Of a stretch of DNA of 64,000 bases, positions 32,134-43,809 are shown piece by piece (within the stretch, counting starts at the first letter, position 1; every line of letters begins with the position of its first letter). Location: contig JADFDI010000009.1 of the NCBI GenBank assembly GCA_018262985.1, positions 50,681-114,680 of the forward strand. The letters run 5' to 3'. The position numbers and the translations under genes are program-made. Under the pieces are notes generated by a model. That model saw only the letters and a list, made by a program, of their open reading frames with translations, did no database searches and was not told where the DNA came from. Source of the stretch: Spirochaetota bacterium. Lineage in GTDB: Bacteria; Spirochaetota; Spirochaetia; Treponematales; UBA12059.

Positions 32134-33943
32134 GAAGGCGAAGACCCGGTTGCTGGCCTGCGGCATCTTCGCGCGCGAGTACGGAAGGCTCGACCCGGCC
32201 CTCCGCGCTCGCTTCGAGCCCGTGTTCCTCGACTCGATGTTGCACATGCATCCAGGCAAACTCGGCGAGGCCTTGGACGGCCTCCTCGCCGCGGCCGGCG
32301 ACGCGCCCGCGGTCGGCCTCTTCGGCGACTGCTGCCCCCGTTCGCGCGAGCTCTTCGCGGGACCGGGCCGCGCTCGGGTGGCCTGCGTGAACTGCGTCGA
32401 GCTCTCGCTCGGACGGGAGCGCTACCGCGAGCTCCGCAAGGCCCGCACCTTCTTCTTCATGCCGGAGTGGGCCGAGCGCTGGGAGGAAGTGTTCGCCCGC
32501 GAGCTCGGGCTCGGCGATCCGGAGCTCGCCCGCTCCTTCATGCGCGACGAGATGAGCCAGATCGTGTACCTCGACACGGGCGTCGCGCCGGTGCCGGAGG
32601 CCGCGCTCGCGGCCATCGCCGAGCGCTTCGGCCTGCCGGTCCTGGTGGAGAAGGCGGACGCGAAAAGCGGCCTCGAAGCCGCGCTCCGGGCCGCGCTGGA
32701 GAAGGCCGAGGCATCCTCCGGCGCGAAGGATCCGGTCCCCGCGGCCGCGGCCGTCGATGCCCGGGCTCCGGCGTGCGGAGAGCGGAGCGAGAGCGCCTTC
32801 GAGTACCTGTTCTCCGACCTCGTGGAACGGACCATGTCGCTGGCCGACCGGCCGGCCGAGTGCGTCGCCTTCATCGCGCACGAGCTCAGGCAGCTGGTCG
32901 GGGTGAAAAGCATCTTCGTCTACGCGGATCCCGGCGCGGACCCGGGCAGATCCCCCGAACTCGCGCTGCTCTCGGTCCTGCCGGAGCGCCGGCGCCCCCT
33001 CGGCGAGGACGGGCGCCTCGTCGCCCTCGCCGGGCTGGCGCGCGCGAACGCGGAGCCCTTCTTCGCCTCGCCGGAGGACGGAACCCGCGCGGGAGCGGCG
33101 CTCGCGGAGCTCGGCATCGGGGACTCGCTCGCGCTGCCGCTCGGGTACGCGGGAAACGCCGTCGGCGCCATCCTGCTCCTGGACCTGCTCGACAAGGCGA
33201 ACCTCGGCACGGTCATCGACACGCTCGGCCGCCTGTCCTCGGTGCTGGCCCTGATCATCCGCACGGCGCGGCTCTACGGCAACCTCGAGGCGGCGGTGGC
33301 GGAGCGCACGCGCGAGATCGAGGTCCAGCGCGCGACCGTCGCGGCCTCGCTCCGCGAGAAGGAGGCCATGCTCAAGGAGATCCACCACCGCGTCAAGAAC
33401 AACCTGCAGATCGTCTCGAGCCTGCTCCACCTCAAGATGGGCACGCTCGACGATCCCGCGGTGCGCGAGCTCTTCTCCGAGAGCGAGAGCCGGATCCGCG
33501 CGATGGCCCTCGTGCACGAGGAGCTCTACCGCTCCGGCGACCTGGGCAGGGTGGACATCTCCGACTACATCGAACGCCTGACGCGGAGCCTGGCGGCCGC
33601 GGGCGACGTCGAGCTCGACCTGGAAGCGGAGAAGGCGGGCTTCCCTGTCGACGCGGCGGTGCCCTGCGGCCTCGCGCTCAACGAGCTCGTGATGAACGCG
33701 ATCAAGTACGGGAAGGGCGGGCGCCCGTCGGTGCACGTCGGCGTGCGCTTCGCGCGGCGGGGCGGCGACTTCGTCCTCGAGGTCCGGGACGACGGCCCGG
33801 GCCTGCCGCCGGGCTTCGCGCCGGGGAAGGCGGGCGGCGTGGGGCTCTCCATAGTGGAGGCGCTGGCGGGACAGCTCCGGGGCGAGCTCTCGATCGGCGA
33901 CGGGCCGGGCGCCCGCTTCACGCTGGCCTTTCCCGCGCCCTGA
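32123..33943 (+). CDS. DUF1638-GAF-HisKA_2 sensor kinase fused to a corrinoid methyltransfer operon
   Basis: A 606-residue protein from a GTG overlapping the methyltransferase gene by 11 bp. Residues about 8-180 match DUF1638 by pattern: RLLACGIFAREY, DSMLHMHPGKLGEALDGLL, AVGLFGDCCPRSRELF, RVACVNCVELSLGRERY, TFFFMPEWAERWEEVF; its Cys residues are candidate cofactor ligands. A GAF domain follows at about 225-385 (AHELRQLVGVKSIFVYAD... LALPLGYAGNAVGAILLLDLL). The kinase has MLKEIHHRVKNNLQIVSSLLHLKMGTL (phospho-His), N-box LNELVMNAIKYG and VRDDGPGLPPGF. DUF1638 proteins are usually free-standing neighbours of corrinoid methyltransferases; here the domain is fused to a signalling output. Probably senses methyl or corrinoid state. 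Confidence 0.88.
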   Translation: MAREKAKTRLLACGIFAREYGRLDPALRARFEPVFLDSMLHMHPGKLGEALDGLLAAAGDAPAVGLFGDCCPRSRELFAGPGRARVACVNCVELSLGRERYRELRKARTFFFMPEWAERWEEVFARELGLGDPELARSFMRDEMSQIVYLDTGVAPVPEAALAAIAERFGLPVLVEKADAKSGLEAALRAALEKAEASSGAKDPVPAAAAVDARAPACGERSESAFEYLFSDLVERTMSLADRPAECVAFIAHELRQLVGVKSIFVYADPGADPGRSPELALLSVLPERRRPLGEDGRLVALAGLARANAEPFFASPEDGTRAGAALAELGIGDSLALPLGYAGNAVGAILLLDLLDKANLGTVIDTLGRLSSVLALIIRTARLYGNLEAAVAERTREIEVQRATVAASLREKEAMLKEIHHRVKNNLQIVSSLLHLKMGTLDDPAVRELFSESESRIRAMALVHEELYRSGDLGRVDISDYIERLTRSLAAAGDVELDLEAEKAGFPVDAAVPCGLALNELVMNAIKYGKGGRPSVHVGVRFARRGGDFVLEVRDDGPGLPPGFAPGKAGGVGLSIVEALAGQLRGELSIGDGPGARFTLAFPAP

Positions 33944-34084
33944 AGGCGCGCCTTCCGCGCGAGGGAACGCCCCGACGGTGATCGGGAGCGAGCGGCCCGG
34001 AGCGGAGCGGGGACCGCTCGCGGAGCGTCCGACGGCCGCAGGCCGGCGCGCCCCGATTCCCCCGGAGAATCCACTACACAAAAA
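33944..34084. other. Intergenic region before uvrA
   Basis: Contains GC-rich dyads (for example GAGCGGCCCGGAGCGGAGCGGGGACCGCTC) and a short AT-rich tract (ACTACACAAAAA) just before the uvrA operator. No gene is supported. Confidence 0.4.
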
Positions 34085-34125
34085 GCAAGTACCCACTTGC
34101 CGGCCTCGCGGGGCGGCGCTATGCT
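34085..34125 (+). promoter_or_regulatory. uvrA promoter with overlapping dyad operator GCAAGT-N4-ACTTGC
   Basis: A -35 TTGCCG (34097-34102), 17-bp spacer and -10 TATGCT (34120-34125) predict a start about 5 bases before the uvrA ATG. The perfect dyad GCAAGT-ACCC-ACTTGC (34085-34100) overlaps the -35 box. Because uvrA is a classical SOS gene and LexA sites are short dyads, this is a good candidate for the LexA box of this organism (inference). Confidence 0.6.
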
Positions 34126-34136
34126 CTGCCGCAACC

Positions 34137-36962
<2,826 letters not shown>

Positions 36963-37013
36963 GCGCCGGGCGCGGAAGGGACGGAGCGGCCCGGGCCGCC
37001 GGCGGAATGCGCA

Positions 37014-37042
37014 TTGCCGGACGCCGCCGGCTCGGCTAGAAT
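37014..37042 (+). promoter_or_regulatory. Predicted promoter of the LptD-like gene (leaderless)
   Basis: TTGCCG, 17-bp spacer, TAGAAT. The expected transcription start falls on or one base before the ATG at 37050, so the mRNA would have essentially no leader. Confidence 0.55.
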
Positions 37043-37049
37043 CCTCGCC

Positions 37050-40000
37050 ATGCCGCCAGAGCGCCGCGCGCGGGGAAAAACCCGCCGTCCGAGCAACCCC
37101 CGCCTCCTCGCCGACGCTCTCGCCGCGCTCCTCGCGCTCTCTGCGCTCGCCGCGGGCGCTCCCGCGACGGCGCAGGAGGCGACCGCGCCGGAGGAGCCCG
37201 TCGCGGGCGCTCCCGCCGGAGAAACGGACCTGAGCGCGGATTCCGCCGAGGAAGAACCCGACGGAGCGGAATCCGAACCCGACCTGGCCGAGGCGACGCT
37301 CGTCATGGACCTCGAGAGCTCGGATCTCGCGGCCCTGGTCGCGCGCTGCCGGGAGCTGGGCCTGCCCGAGACGGGAACCGAAGCGGAGCTCCGGGCGCGG
37401 CTCTACGCGCACTACGGCCTCGAGCCGCCCGAAGCCGCCCCGCGCGAAGGCGTTCGCGTGCGCGTCCTCCAGGCGGACACGGCCCGCTCCTTCGAACTCG
37501 ACGGCGAACGCCTGACCGTGCTCTCCGGCGGCGTCTCGCTCGAGCTCGAGGCCGAGGACGGCGGAGTGCACCGACTCTTCGCCGACTCCGTCGTCTACAA
37601 CGCCGAACTGGGCACGGTGTACGCGCGCGGGCACGTCACCTACCGCACCGAGGGCGCCGAGGCCTTCACGGGCTCCGCCCTGTCCATCGACCTGGACAGC
37701 TGGGCCGGACGCTTCCTGGGCGGCCGGACCCTCCGCGACGCCAGCATCGGCGAGGCCGAAGGGCTCTTCTTCGAAGCGGACGAGATCATCCGCTCGGCCG
37801 GGGAAGCCGCCTCGTTCCGGGACGGCGTCATCACCTCCTGCGACCTGGAGGACGACCCGCACTGGTCCATCCGGGCGTCGAGGGTGTGGCTGCTCGCGCC
37901 AGGGGAATGGGCCGTGGGCAACGCGTGGCTTTCCGTCGGCGAGGCGCCGCTCCTCTGGCTGCCCTTCTTCTATTACCCCGGGGAGGAACTCGTCTTCCAC
38001 CCCGTGTTCGGCTACCGCGACCGCGAAGGCCGCTTCGTGCAGACCACCACCTACCTCGTAGGCGCCAAGCCGCCGGCGAAAGAGTCGACCTTGCCGCTTT
38101 CGCTCGCCGGGGACGCGGAGGGGACGGGAAAGACCCTCGAGGGCTTCTTCCTCCGGACCGACCCGTCCGCGGAGGCGGAGCTCGGCAGCGACTACGTCAA
38201 GCTGATCGCCGACGCCTACGGGAAGCTCGGCTTCGCGTTCGGAGCGGACTGGAAGCTCGCGAAGCTGCCGCTCGGGGGCACGGCCGAAGGCTCGCTCATG
38301 CTGGCCCGCAGCCGATCGGTCTTCCTGTCGAGCGGCGTATATACTCCCTTCATCGGGGACGGCGGGTGGGCCAGCGTCTGGAACGACGCCCCCTTCCTCG
38401 GCGCGAACCTGCCGCTCCGCTTCGCCTTCGACTCCACCCTGCGCTTCCAGGGCTCGGGCGCCAGCCTCTCGCTCAGGATCCCGCTGGCCTCGGATCCCTG
38501 GATGAACCGCGATTTCCGCGACCGGAGCGAGGACATGGACTGGTTCTCCTTCCTCGATCCCGCCGACGAAGCGGCGCCGCCGGCCAAGCTTTCCTCGCTC
38601 TCGCAGGCATTCGACCTGTCCTGGAACCCGAACCTGTCCGTCCTGAAGCCCTGGGTCGAGACCTTCTCGCTGAACCGTCTCGGCTCCTCGCTCTCGTGGA
38701 CCGCCCGGACCCGCGCGCAGGGCGCCGACGAGGCGTACGCGCTCTACATGGCCGATCCCTTGCGCGACTACTTCGCGCCGGAGCGGCTCCTCCTCGCGGA
38801 CACCCAGGTTTCGCTGCGAGGCACGCTCCTTTCCGTGAAGCCGGCCGCCGCCGCGAGCGCGAAGCAGCCGGAAGGACCCGCCCTCCGCGCGCCCTGGAGC
38901 GCGGACGCCGCTCCGGAGGACGGCGCGGAGGGGGCCGGCGACGCTTCCGCGGCGGACGCGGTCACGGGCGACGCGGCCGGAGCGGGGCTCGCGCTCAAGG
39001 GCTTCGTCCCCCCGGAGAGCGCGCCTTCTCCGCCGGCCTCCAGGCCCGCGGGCACGAGCGCCTCCCTGACCTGGACCCTCGGACCGGCCGGCTCGATCGA
39101 GCGCCGTTTCTCGACCCTGGGCCTGAGCGGCCCCGCGGACATCGACCTCGATCCCTGGTACGACCTCGCGGTCGCGCGCGCGTCCGGCCAGCTCTCGTTC
39201 GCCTTCGGCCTGCCCGCGGGCTTCGCGGACGGATCGCTCGTTTTGAGCGGCAACTACCAGGACCAGGTCCACGCCACGCTCTCCGCGGACGCTTCCGCGG
39301 CGGAACGCGAGGCCTGGCTCCTGCAGGACGCCAAGTTCGAGTCGGCCAAGGCCGGCGCCTCCGTCAAGCTCGCCCTGAAGCCCTTCGGCGCTTCGGGGCC
39401 CTTCGGGAACCTGTTCGAATCCGAGCTGCCCCGCTCGCTCGGCCTTTCCTGGAGCCTGGACGCCAGGCTTTGGTCGCGCGCCTGGGAGTCCGGAACCGGC
39501 AGCGATCCGGTATACGCGGTCGAGTCCTTCGCGTGGGACCGCGATTCGCTCGGCGCCCACCAGGCTTCGCTGAGCTTCGCCCCGAACGTGGCCGGATACG
39601 CGCAGAGCCTCTCGGTCTCCGCCTCGTTGCCGCCGCTCAGGCAATCGTATTCGGGCAAGGCGGACCTGCGCGCGAACGGCCTCGCGGTCTCGCTCTCCGC
39701 GCGCTGGGCCGCGCGCGACGACGAAGGCGGCTTCGCCTGGGATCCGCTGGCCGCCAACGCCAGCTGGTCGCCCGCGGGGCTGTTCCGCCTGACCGGCAAC
39801 CTGTCCTGGAACCTGGAGGAAGAGCGCCCCGAGAGCGCCCGGGCCACCCTCGACGCGGGCCCCCTGTCCGCGAGCTTGTCGGCCAGGCGCTCGACGGGGT
39901 ATCGGCTCGAGCTCGCGACGGCGCCGCTGGGATGGCAGTCGATACCCGGCTCGGAGAGCTTCCGCGCGAGCGACGCCTCGCTCTCGCTCGGCGGCGACTG

Positions 40001-40514
40001 GAGCCCGGATCCCTTCTGGAAAGGCCGGGTGGACGCCTCGCTGTCCGCCTCGCTCGCCGCCTCGCAGAGCCTCCTCAAATTCACCGACTCGACCCTCTCC
40101 CTGAACCTGCGCGCCGAGTTCAAGGTGGCCGACCGGCTCGCGCTGAGCTTCGCGAGCGTCTCCCGCAACCAGTCGCTCTGGCGCTACTTCCCGGGCTTCT
40201 TCGAGTTTCCCGGGACCATCGAGCCGGTCAATCCCGCGCGCGACATCCTCGATTCCTTCGATTTCTTCAGCCCGGGCCAGGAAGGGCGGTACCGGAGCCT
40301 CTGGAAGCTCTCCTCGCTCTCGGTCAAGCTCCTCCGCGAGCTGCACGACTGGGACCTCTCGCTCGAGCTCAGCGCGAAGCCGGTGCTGCGCGCCGACGCG
40401 GTGCCGAAGACCTACGAGTTCGAGACCTCCTGGACGATCCTCGCGGCCTGGCGCGCCATCCCGAAGATCCAGACCAAGGCGACGGGCAAGGGCGGCGAGT
40501 TCGCGATCGAGTAG
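37050..40514 (+). CDS. LptD/OstA-like outer-membrane assembly protein
   Basis: About 1154 residues. After an Arg-rich N-terminus and a signal-like helix (LLADALAALLALSALAAGAPATAQ) comes an acidic region and then a SAP-like helical motif, LESSDLAALVARCRELGLPETGTEAELRARLYAHYGLE (about 85-125). The OstA/LptA-like jelly-roll follows (RVLQADTARSFELDGERLTVLSGGVSLELEAEDGGVHRLFADSVVYNAELGTVYARGHVTYRTEG). The C-terminal 850 residues read as a long beta-barrel with many S/L alternations, and include WLPFFYYPGEELVFHPVFGYRDREGRFVQTTTYL, matching the LptD core. LptD inserts lipopolysaccharide; in spirochaetes lacking LPS it may export another glycolipid. Separate promoter, upstream of phoH. Confidence 0.8.
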   Translation: MPPERRARGKTRRPSNPRLLADALAALLALSALAAGAPATAQEATAPEEPVAGAPAGETDLSADSAEEEPDGAESEPDLAEATLVMDLESSDLAALVARCRELGLPETGTEAELRARLYAHYGLEPPEAAPREGVRVRVLQADTARSFELDGERLTVLSGGVSLELEAEDGGVHRLFADSVVYNAELGTVYARGHVTYRTEGAEAFTGSALSIDLDSWAGRFLGGRTLRDASIGEAEGLFFEADEIIRSAGEAASFRDGVITSCDLEDDPHWSIRASRVWLLAPGEWAVGNAWLSVGEAPLLWLPFFYYPGEELVFHPVFGYRDREGRFVQTTTYLVGAKPPAKESTLPLSLAGDAEGTGKTLEGFFLRTDPSAEAELGSDYVKLIADAYGKLGFAFGADWKLAKLPLGGTAEGSLMLARSRSVFLSSGVYTPFIGDGGWASVWNDAPFLGANLPLRFAFDSTLRFQGSGASLSLRIPLASDPWMNRDFRDRSEDMDWFSFLDPADEAAPPAKLSSLSQAFDLSWNPNLSVLKPWVETFSLNRLGSSLSWTARTRAQGADEAYALYMADPLRDYFAPERLLLADTQVSLRGTLLSVKPAAAASAKQPEGPALRAPWSADAAPEDGAEGAGDASAADAVTGDAAGAGLALKGFVPPESAPSPPASRPAGTSASLTWTLGPAGSIERRFSTLGLSGPADIDLDPWYDLAVARASGQLSFAFGLPAGFADGSLVLSGNYQDQVHATLSADASAAEREAWLLQDAKFESAKAGASVKLALKPFGASGPFGNLFESELPRSLGLSWSLDARLWSRAWESGTGSDPVYAVESFAWDRDSLGAHQASLSFAPNVAGYAQSLSVSASLPPLRQSYSGKADLRANGLAVSLSARWAARDDEGGFAWDPLAANASWSPAGLFRLTGNLSWNLEEERPESARATLDAGPLSASLSARRSTGYRLELATAPLGWQSIPGSESFRASDASLSLGGDWSPDPFWKGRVDASLSASLAASQSLLKFTDSTLSLNLRAEFKVADRLALSFASVSRNQSLWRYFPGFFEFPGTIEPVNPARDILDSFDFFSPGQEGRYRSLWKLSSLSVKLLRELHDWDLSLELSAKPVLRADAVPKTYEFETSWTILAAWRAIPKIQTKATGKGGEFAIE

Positions 40515-40586
40515 GGCGCCGGCGCGCGCGTTCCCGCCGTCCCGCGCGGGCGCGGCCTCCCTCGCGGCCGCGTCCGGGCGCATCGG

Positions 40587-40615
40587 TTGATTTTTCCGGG
40601 GCGCCGGGTTACGAT
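40587..40615 (+). promoter_or_regulatory. Predicted promoter of the phoH-ybeY operon
   Basis: TTGATT, 17-bp spacer, TACGAT. The -10 box overlaps the first possible ATG of phoH (40614), so translation from this promoter would have to begin at the next ATG, 40647. Confidence 0.5.
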
Positions 40616-40646
40616 GGCGATCCGAGAGGCAGTATTGGAAGATTGC

Positions 40647-41600
40647 ATGGCCATGGCGCTCGACGACACCGGGCTCCTCGCCGAGGTATGCGGAGCCAAT
40701 GACGGCAACCTGCGCGCGGCCGAGCGGGTTCTCGGCGCCCGCGTCTTCACCCGGGGCAACGAGATCTTCCTCGAATCCGCCGACGAGGCCCTGCGGAACC
40801 GCTTCCGCCGCCTGGTCGGGGAGCTCGTGGACTCGGTGCGGGACGGCATGCCCTCGTCGCCCGAGCTGGTGGCGGCCATCGCCGCCAGCATCGATCCGGA
40901 GCCGTACCTTCGCGGCGACGCCGAGATCGAGGGGTTCAAGGATTCCTGCGTCCAGGTCCCGGGGGGCTTCGGCAAGATCTACCCCCGATCGCCGGCGCAG
41001 TCGCTTTTCCTGAAAGGCCTCTCGAATTTCGACGTCTGCTTCGCGGTCGGTCCCGCCGGAACCGGCAAGACCTACCTCGCCGTGGCGTGGGCCCTGCGCG
41101 AGATCCTCTCGAAGAAGCGCCGCAAGCTGGTCCTGACCCGCCCCGTCGTGGAGGCCGGCGAAAGCCTCGGCTTCCTGCCCGGCGACCTCGCGCAGAAGAT
41201 CAGCCCCTACCTTCGCCCGCTCTACGACGCCATGGAGAGCCTGGTGCCCTTCGAGACCATACGGCGGCTCGAGGAGAGCCACGCCATCGAGATAGCCCCG
41301 CTGGCCTACATGCGCGGCCGCAGCCTCAACAACGCCGTCATCATCCTCGACGAGGCCCAGAACACCACGCGCGAACAGATGAAGATGTTCCTGACCCGGC
41401 TCGGCCAGGGCTCCCAGGCCATCATCACGGGCGACGTCACCCAGGTGGACCTGCCGCGGAAGGGCGAGTCCGGCCTCGCGCACGCAGTGAAGGTCCTCAA
41501 GGACGTGGAAGGCATCTTCGTTTCGCGACTCGACGCGCGGGACGTGGTGCGGAATCCGCTCGTACGCTCCATCATCAAGGCCTATGAAACCGAAGACTGA
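40647..41600 (+). CDS. PhoH-like ATPase (PhoL/YbeZ type)
   Basis: About 317 residues from ATG 40647, which has GGAAG 5 bases upstream; an in-frame ATG at 40614 overlaps the predicted -10 box and is less likely. The N-terminal small domain reads LLAEVCGANDGNLRAAERVLGARVFTRGNEIFLES, typical of the PhoH/YbeZ group. The P-loop ATPase has Walker A AVGPAGTGKTYLAVAWAL, the RPVVEAGESLGFLPGDLAQKISPYLRPLYDA signature, and Walker B NNAVIILDEAQNTTREQMKMFLTRLGQGSQAIITGDVTQVDLP. These proteins work with YbeY on rRNA or 70S quality control. Next gene overlaps by 17 bp, and ybeY is two genes further on in the same operon. Confidence 0.93.
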   Translation: MAMALDDTGLLAEVCGANDGNLRAAERVLGARVFTRGNEIFLESADEALRNRFRRLVGELVDSVRDGMPSSPELVAAIAASIDPEPYLRGDAEIEGFKDSCVQVPGGFGKIYPRSPAQSLFLKGLSNFDVCFAVGPAGTGKTYLAVAWALREILSKKRRKLVLTRPVVEAGESLGFLPGDLAQKISPYLRPLYDAMESLVPFETIRRLEESHAIEIAPLAYMRGRSLNNAVIILDEAQNTTREQMKMFLTRLGQGSQAIITGDVTQVDLPRKGESGLAHAVKVLKDVEGIFVSRLDARDVVRNPLVRSIIKAYETED

Positions 41601-43809
41601 GGGGCGCGCGCGCGCGGCGGCGACCCGGCTCGCCGCCATGGCGCTCGGCTCGACCAAGGTCAGTCGGGTTGATCGCCTCATCCTCGCGGGCGCCTTCGCC
41701 GCCAGCATGGCGGTCGCCGCCCTGCTCGGACCCGGCGGCCCCCTCTCGGAAGGGGCGGTGGTCTCCGATTTCGAGGTGGGCAAGGTGGCCGAGCGGGACG
41801 TGGTCGCGATCCGGGACCTGGTCTACGTCGACGAGGCCGCGACCGAGATCCGGCTCGACGCCGAGCGGCGGCTCGTCCCGGCGGTCTTCGTCGTCGACGA
41901 GGAAGCCTCCAGGGAGGCCTCGCTCGAGCTCGGGCGCTTCCGGTCCTACCTGGCCGAGCTGCTCGCGCGCGAAGCGGGCGAGTCCCGGGCCCTGGCCCTG
42001 CAGCGCGACTGGCCGGGGGCGCTCGGCAAGGAAGCCGCCGCCTCCCTGCTCGCGCTGGCCGATCCCCTGACCGCGGTCGACGCCGCGGCCCAGGCGCTCG
42101 CGGAGCTGCTCGCGCGCGGCATCCTCGAGGTGCCGGACGCGGGGCTGGAAGACTACAACCCCGACGTTTTCGAGATACGGCGCTGGCGCGAAGGCCGCCT
42201 CGCCTACGAGCGCGTGCCGGTCGATCGCGCCCCCGTCCTTCGGCGGGTTCCGGCCCTCGCCGACGAGATCCTCCGCGCCCGGGCCCTGCCCGCGGGGCGC
42301 CGGGAGGTGGCGACCGTGATCGTCGCGAGCTTCGCCTCCGCGAACGCGCCCTTCGACGCGGAACAGAGCTCCCGCCGCATGGAAGCCGCCCTGGCCAGGG
42401 TCGAGCCCGTGGTCCGGCGCGTCGAGCGCGGCGAATACCTCGTGCGCCGCGGCTTCGTCGTCACGGAAGCCGACGTCGAGCGGCTCCGCGCCGCCCGCGA
42501 TTCCAGTCGCCGCTTCGACTTCGGGCGCGTTTTCGGCGCCGCCCTCGTCATCGCCTTCGCGCTCGCCATCGGCGCGCGGGCGGCCGCCAGCTCCCTCTCC
42601 GGCGTCAACTTCACGCGCCAGACCCTGCTCGTGACGCTTTCGCTGGCCTTCTTCATGTTCGTCGCGGCGCAGCTCGTCCGGCGCTTCGTGCCCACCGGCC
42701 CCGGCCTGCCGCCCGCGGCTTTCCTGCCAGCCGCCTTCGCCGCCATCGTCGTGTCCCTGCTCGTGTCGGCCCGCTTCGCGACCAGCTTCGCGGTGGTGAC
42801 GACCCTCCTCGCGTCGACCGCGTTCGGGCTCGACCCGCGGACCATCGTCACCGTGCTGGTGGGTTCGCTCGCGGGCGTCTTCGCCGCGCGCGACGCGGAC
42901 AACCGCATCGACCTGGTGCGCGCGGGCGCGGTCCTCGCCCTCATCCAGGCCGGCGCCTCGATCGCCGTCGACCTCGTTTCGGGGGCGGAGGCGTCCACGC
43001 TGCTCCAGGCCGGCGTGTGGTCGGGCCTCAACGGCTTCTTCTGCGCCATCCTGGCCATCGGACTGCTGCCGCTCCTCGAGCAGGCCCTGAACGCCCCGAC
43101 GCGCTTCAGGCTCATGGAGCTCTCGGACCTGAACGCCCCGCCGCTCAAGCGCCTGCTGACGGTGGCGCCCGGCACCTACGCCCACTCGGTCACGGTGGCG
43201 CACCTCGCCGAGACCGCCTGCCGGGAGATCGGCGCGAACCCGCTCATCGCGCGGGTGGGGGCCTACTACCACGACATCGGGAAGATCGACCAGCCGGAGT
43301 ACTTCATCGAGAACCAGGCGGGCGGCCGCAACAAGCACGACGACATCAATCCGCGCCTCTCGGTGACGGTCATACGCTCGCACGTCAAGCTCGGCGTCGA
43401 GCGCGCCCGCGCCCTGGGACTCCCGCGCGAGGTGGTCGACATCGTCGCCCAGCACCACGGCAACGCCCTGATCCCCTGGTTCTTCGACAAGGCCCGGAAA
43501 AAGGACGCGGCGGCCGTTCCCGAGGATTACTCCTACCCGGGCCAGCCCCCCGCGAGCCGGGAGGCCGCCGTGGTCATGCTGGCCGACGCGGTCGAGGCCG
43601 CCAGCCGCACGCTCAAGAAACCGTCGATCGGCAAGCTCGAGGACCTGGTCCGCGGCCTGGCCATGGAGCGCGTGCGCGACGGCCAGCTTTCGCGCGCCGA
43701 CCTGACCTTCCGCGACCTCGAGACCATCGTCGCCTCCTTCGTCAGGATACTCGCGGGGCATTTCCACTCCCGCATCGAATACCCGAAAGTACGGGAGAAC
43801 GCCCGATGA
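41584..43809 (+). CDS. 7TM-HD family phosphohydrolase (PgpH/YqfF-like, c-di-AMP phosphodiesterase candidate)
   Basis: A 741-residue membrane protein. One N-terminal helix (ILAGAFAASMAVAALLG) leads into a 7TM-HDED extracellular domain of about 250 residues, then seven membrane helices (about 310-500), and a cytosolic HD domain: APGTYAHSVTVAHLAETACREIGANPLIARVGAYYHDIGKIDQPEYFIENQ, with VAQHHGNALIPWFF and VVMLADAVEAASRTLKKPS as later metal-site segments. In Listeria PgpH this architecture hydrolyses c-di-AMP, and the gene is regularly found between phoH and ybeY. It overlaps phoH by 17 bp and ybeY by ATGA. No second messenger synthase is visible in the window. Confidence 0.93.
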   Translation: MKPKTEGRARAAATRLAAMALGSTKVSRVDRLILAGAFAASMAVAALLGPGGPLSEGAVVSDFEVGKVAERDVVAIRDLVYVDEAATEIRLDAERRLVPAVFVVDEEASREASLELGRFRSYLAELLAREAGESRALALQRDWPGALGKEAAASLLALADPLTAVDAAAQALAELLARGILEVPDAGLEDYNPDVFEIRRWREGRLAYERVPVDRAPVLRRVPALADEILRARALPAGRREVATVIVASFASANAPFDAEQSSRRMEAALARVEPVVRRVERGEYLVRRGFVVTEADVERLRAARDSSRRFDFGRVFGAALVIAFALAIGARAAASSLSGVNFTRQTLLVTLSLAFFMFVAAQLVRRFVPTGPGLPPAAFLPAAFAAIVVSLLVSARFATSFAVVTTLLASTAFGLDPRTIVTVLVGSLAGVFAARDADNRIDLVRAGAVLALIQAGASIAVDLVSGAEASTLLQAGVWSGLNGFFCAILAIGLLPLLEQALNAPTRFRLMELSDLNAPPLKRLLTVAPGTYAHSVTVAHLAETACREIGANPLIARVGAYYHDIGKIDQPEYFIENQAGGRNKHDDINPRLSVTVIRSHVKLGVERARALGLPREVVDIVAQHHGNALIPWFFDKARKKDAAAVPEDYSYPGQPPASREAAVVMLADAVEAASRTLKKPSIGKLEDLVRGLAMERVRDGQLSRADLTFRDLETIVASFVRILAGHFHSRIEYPKVRENAR

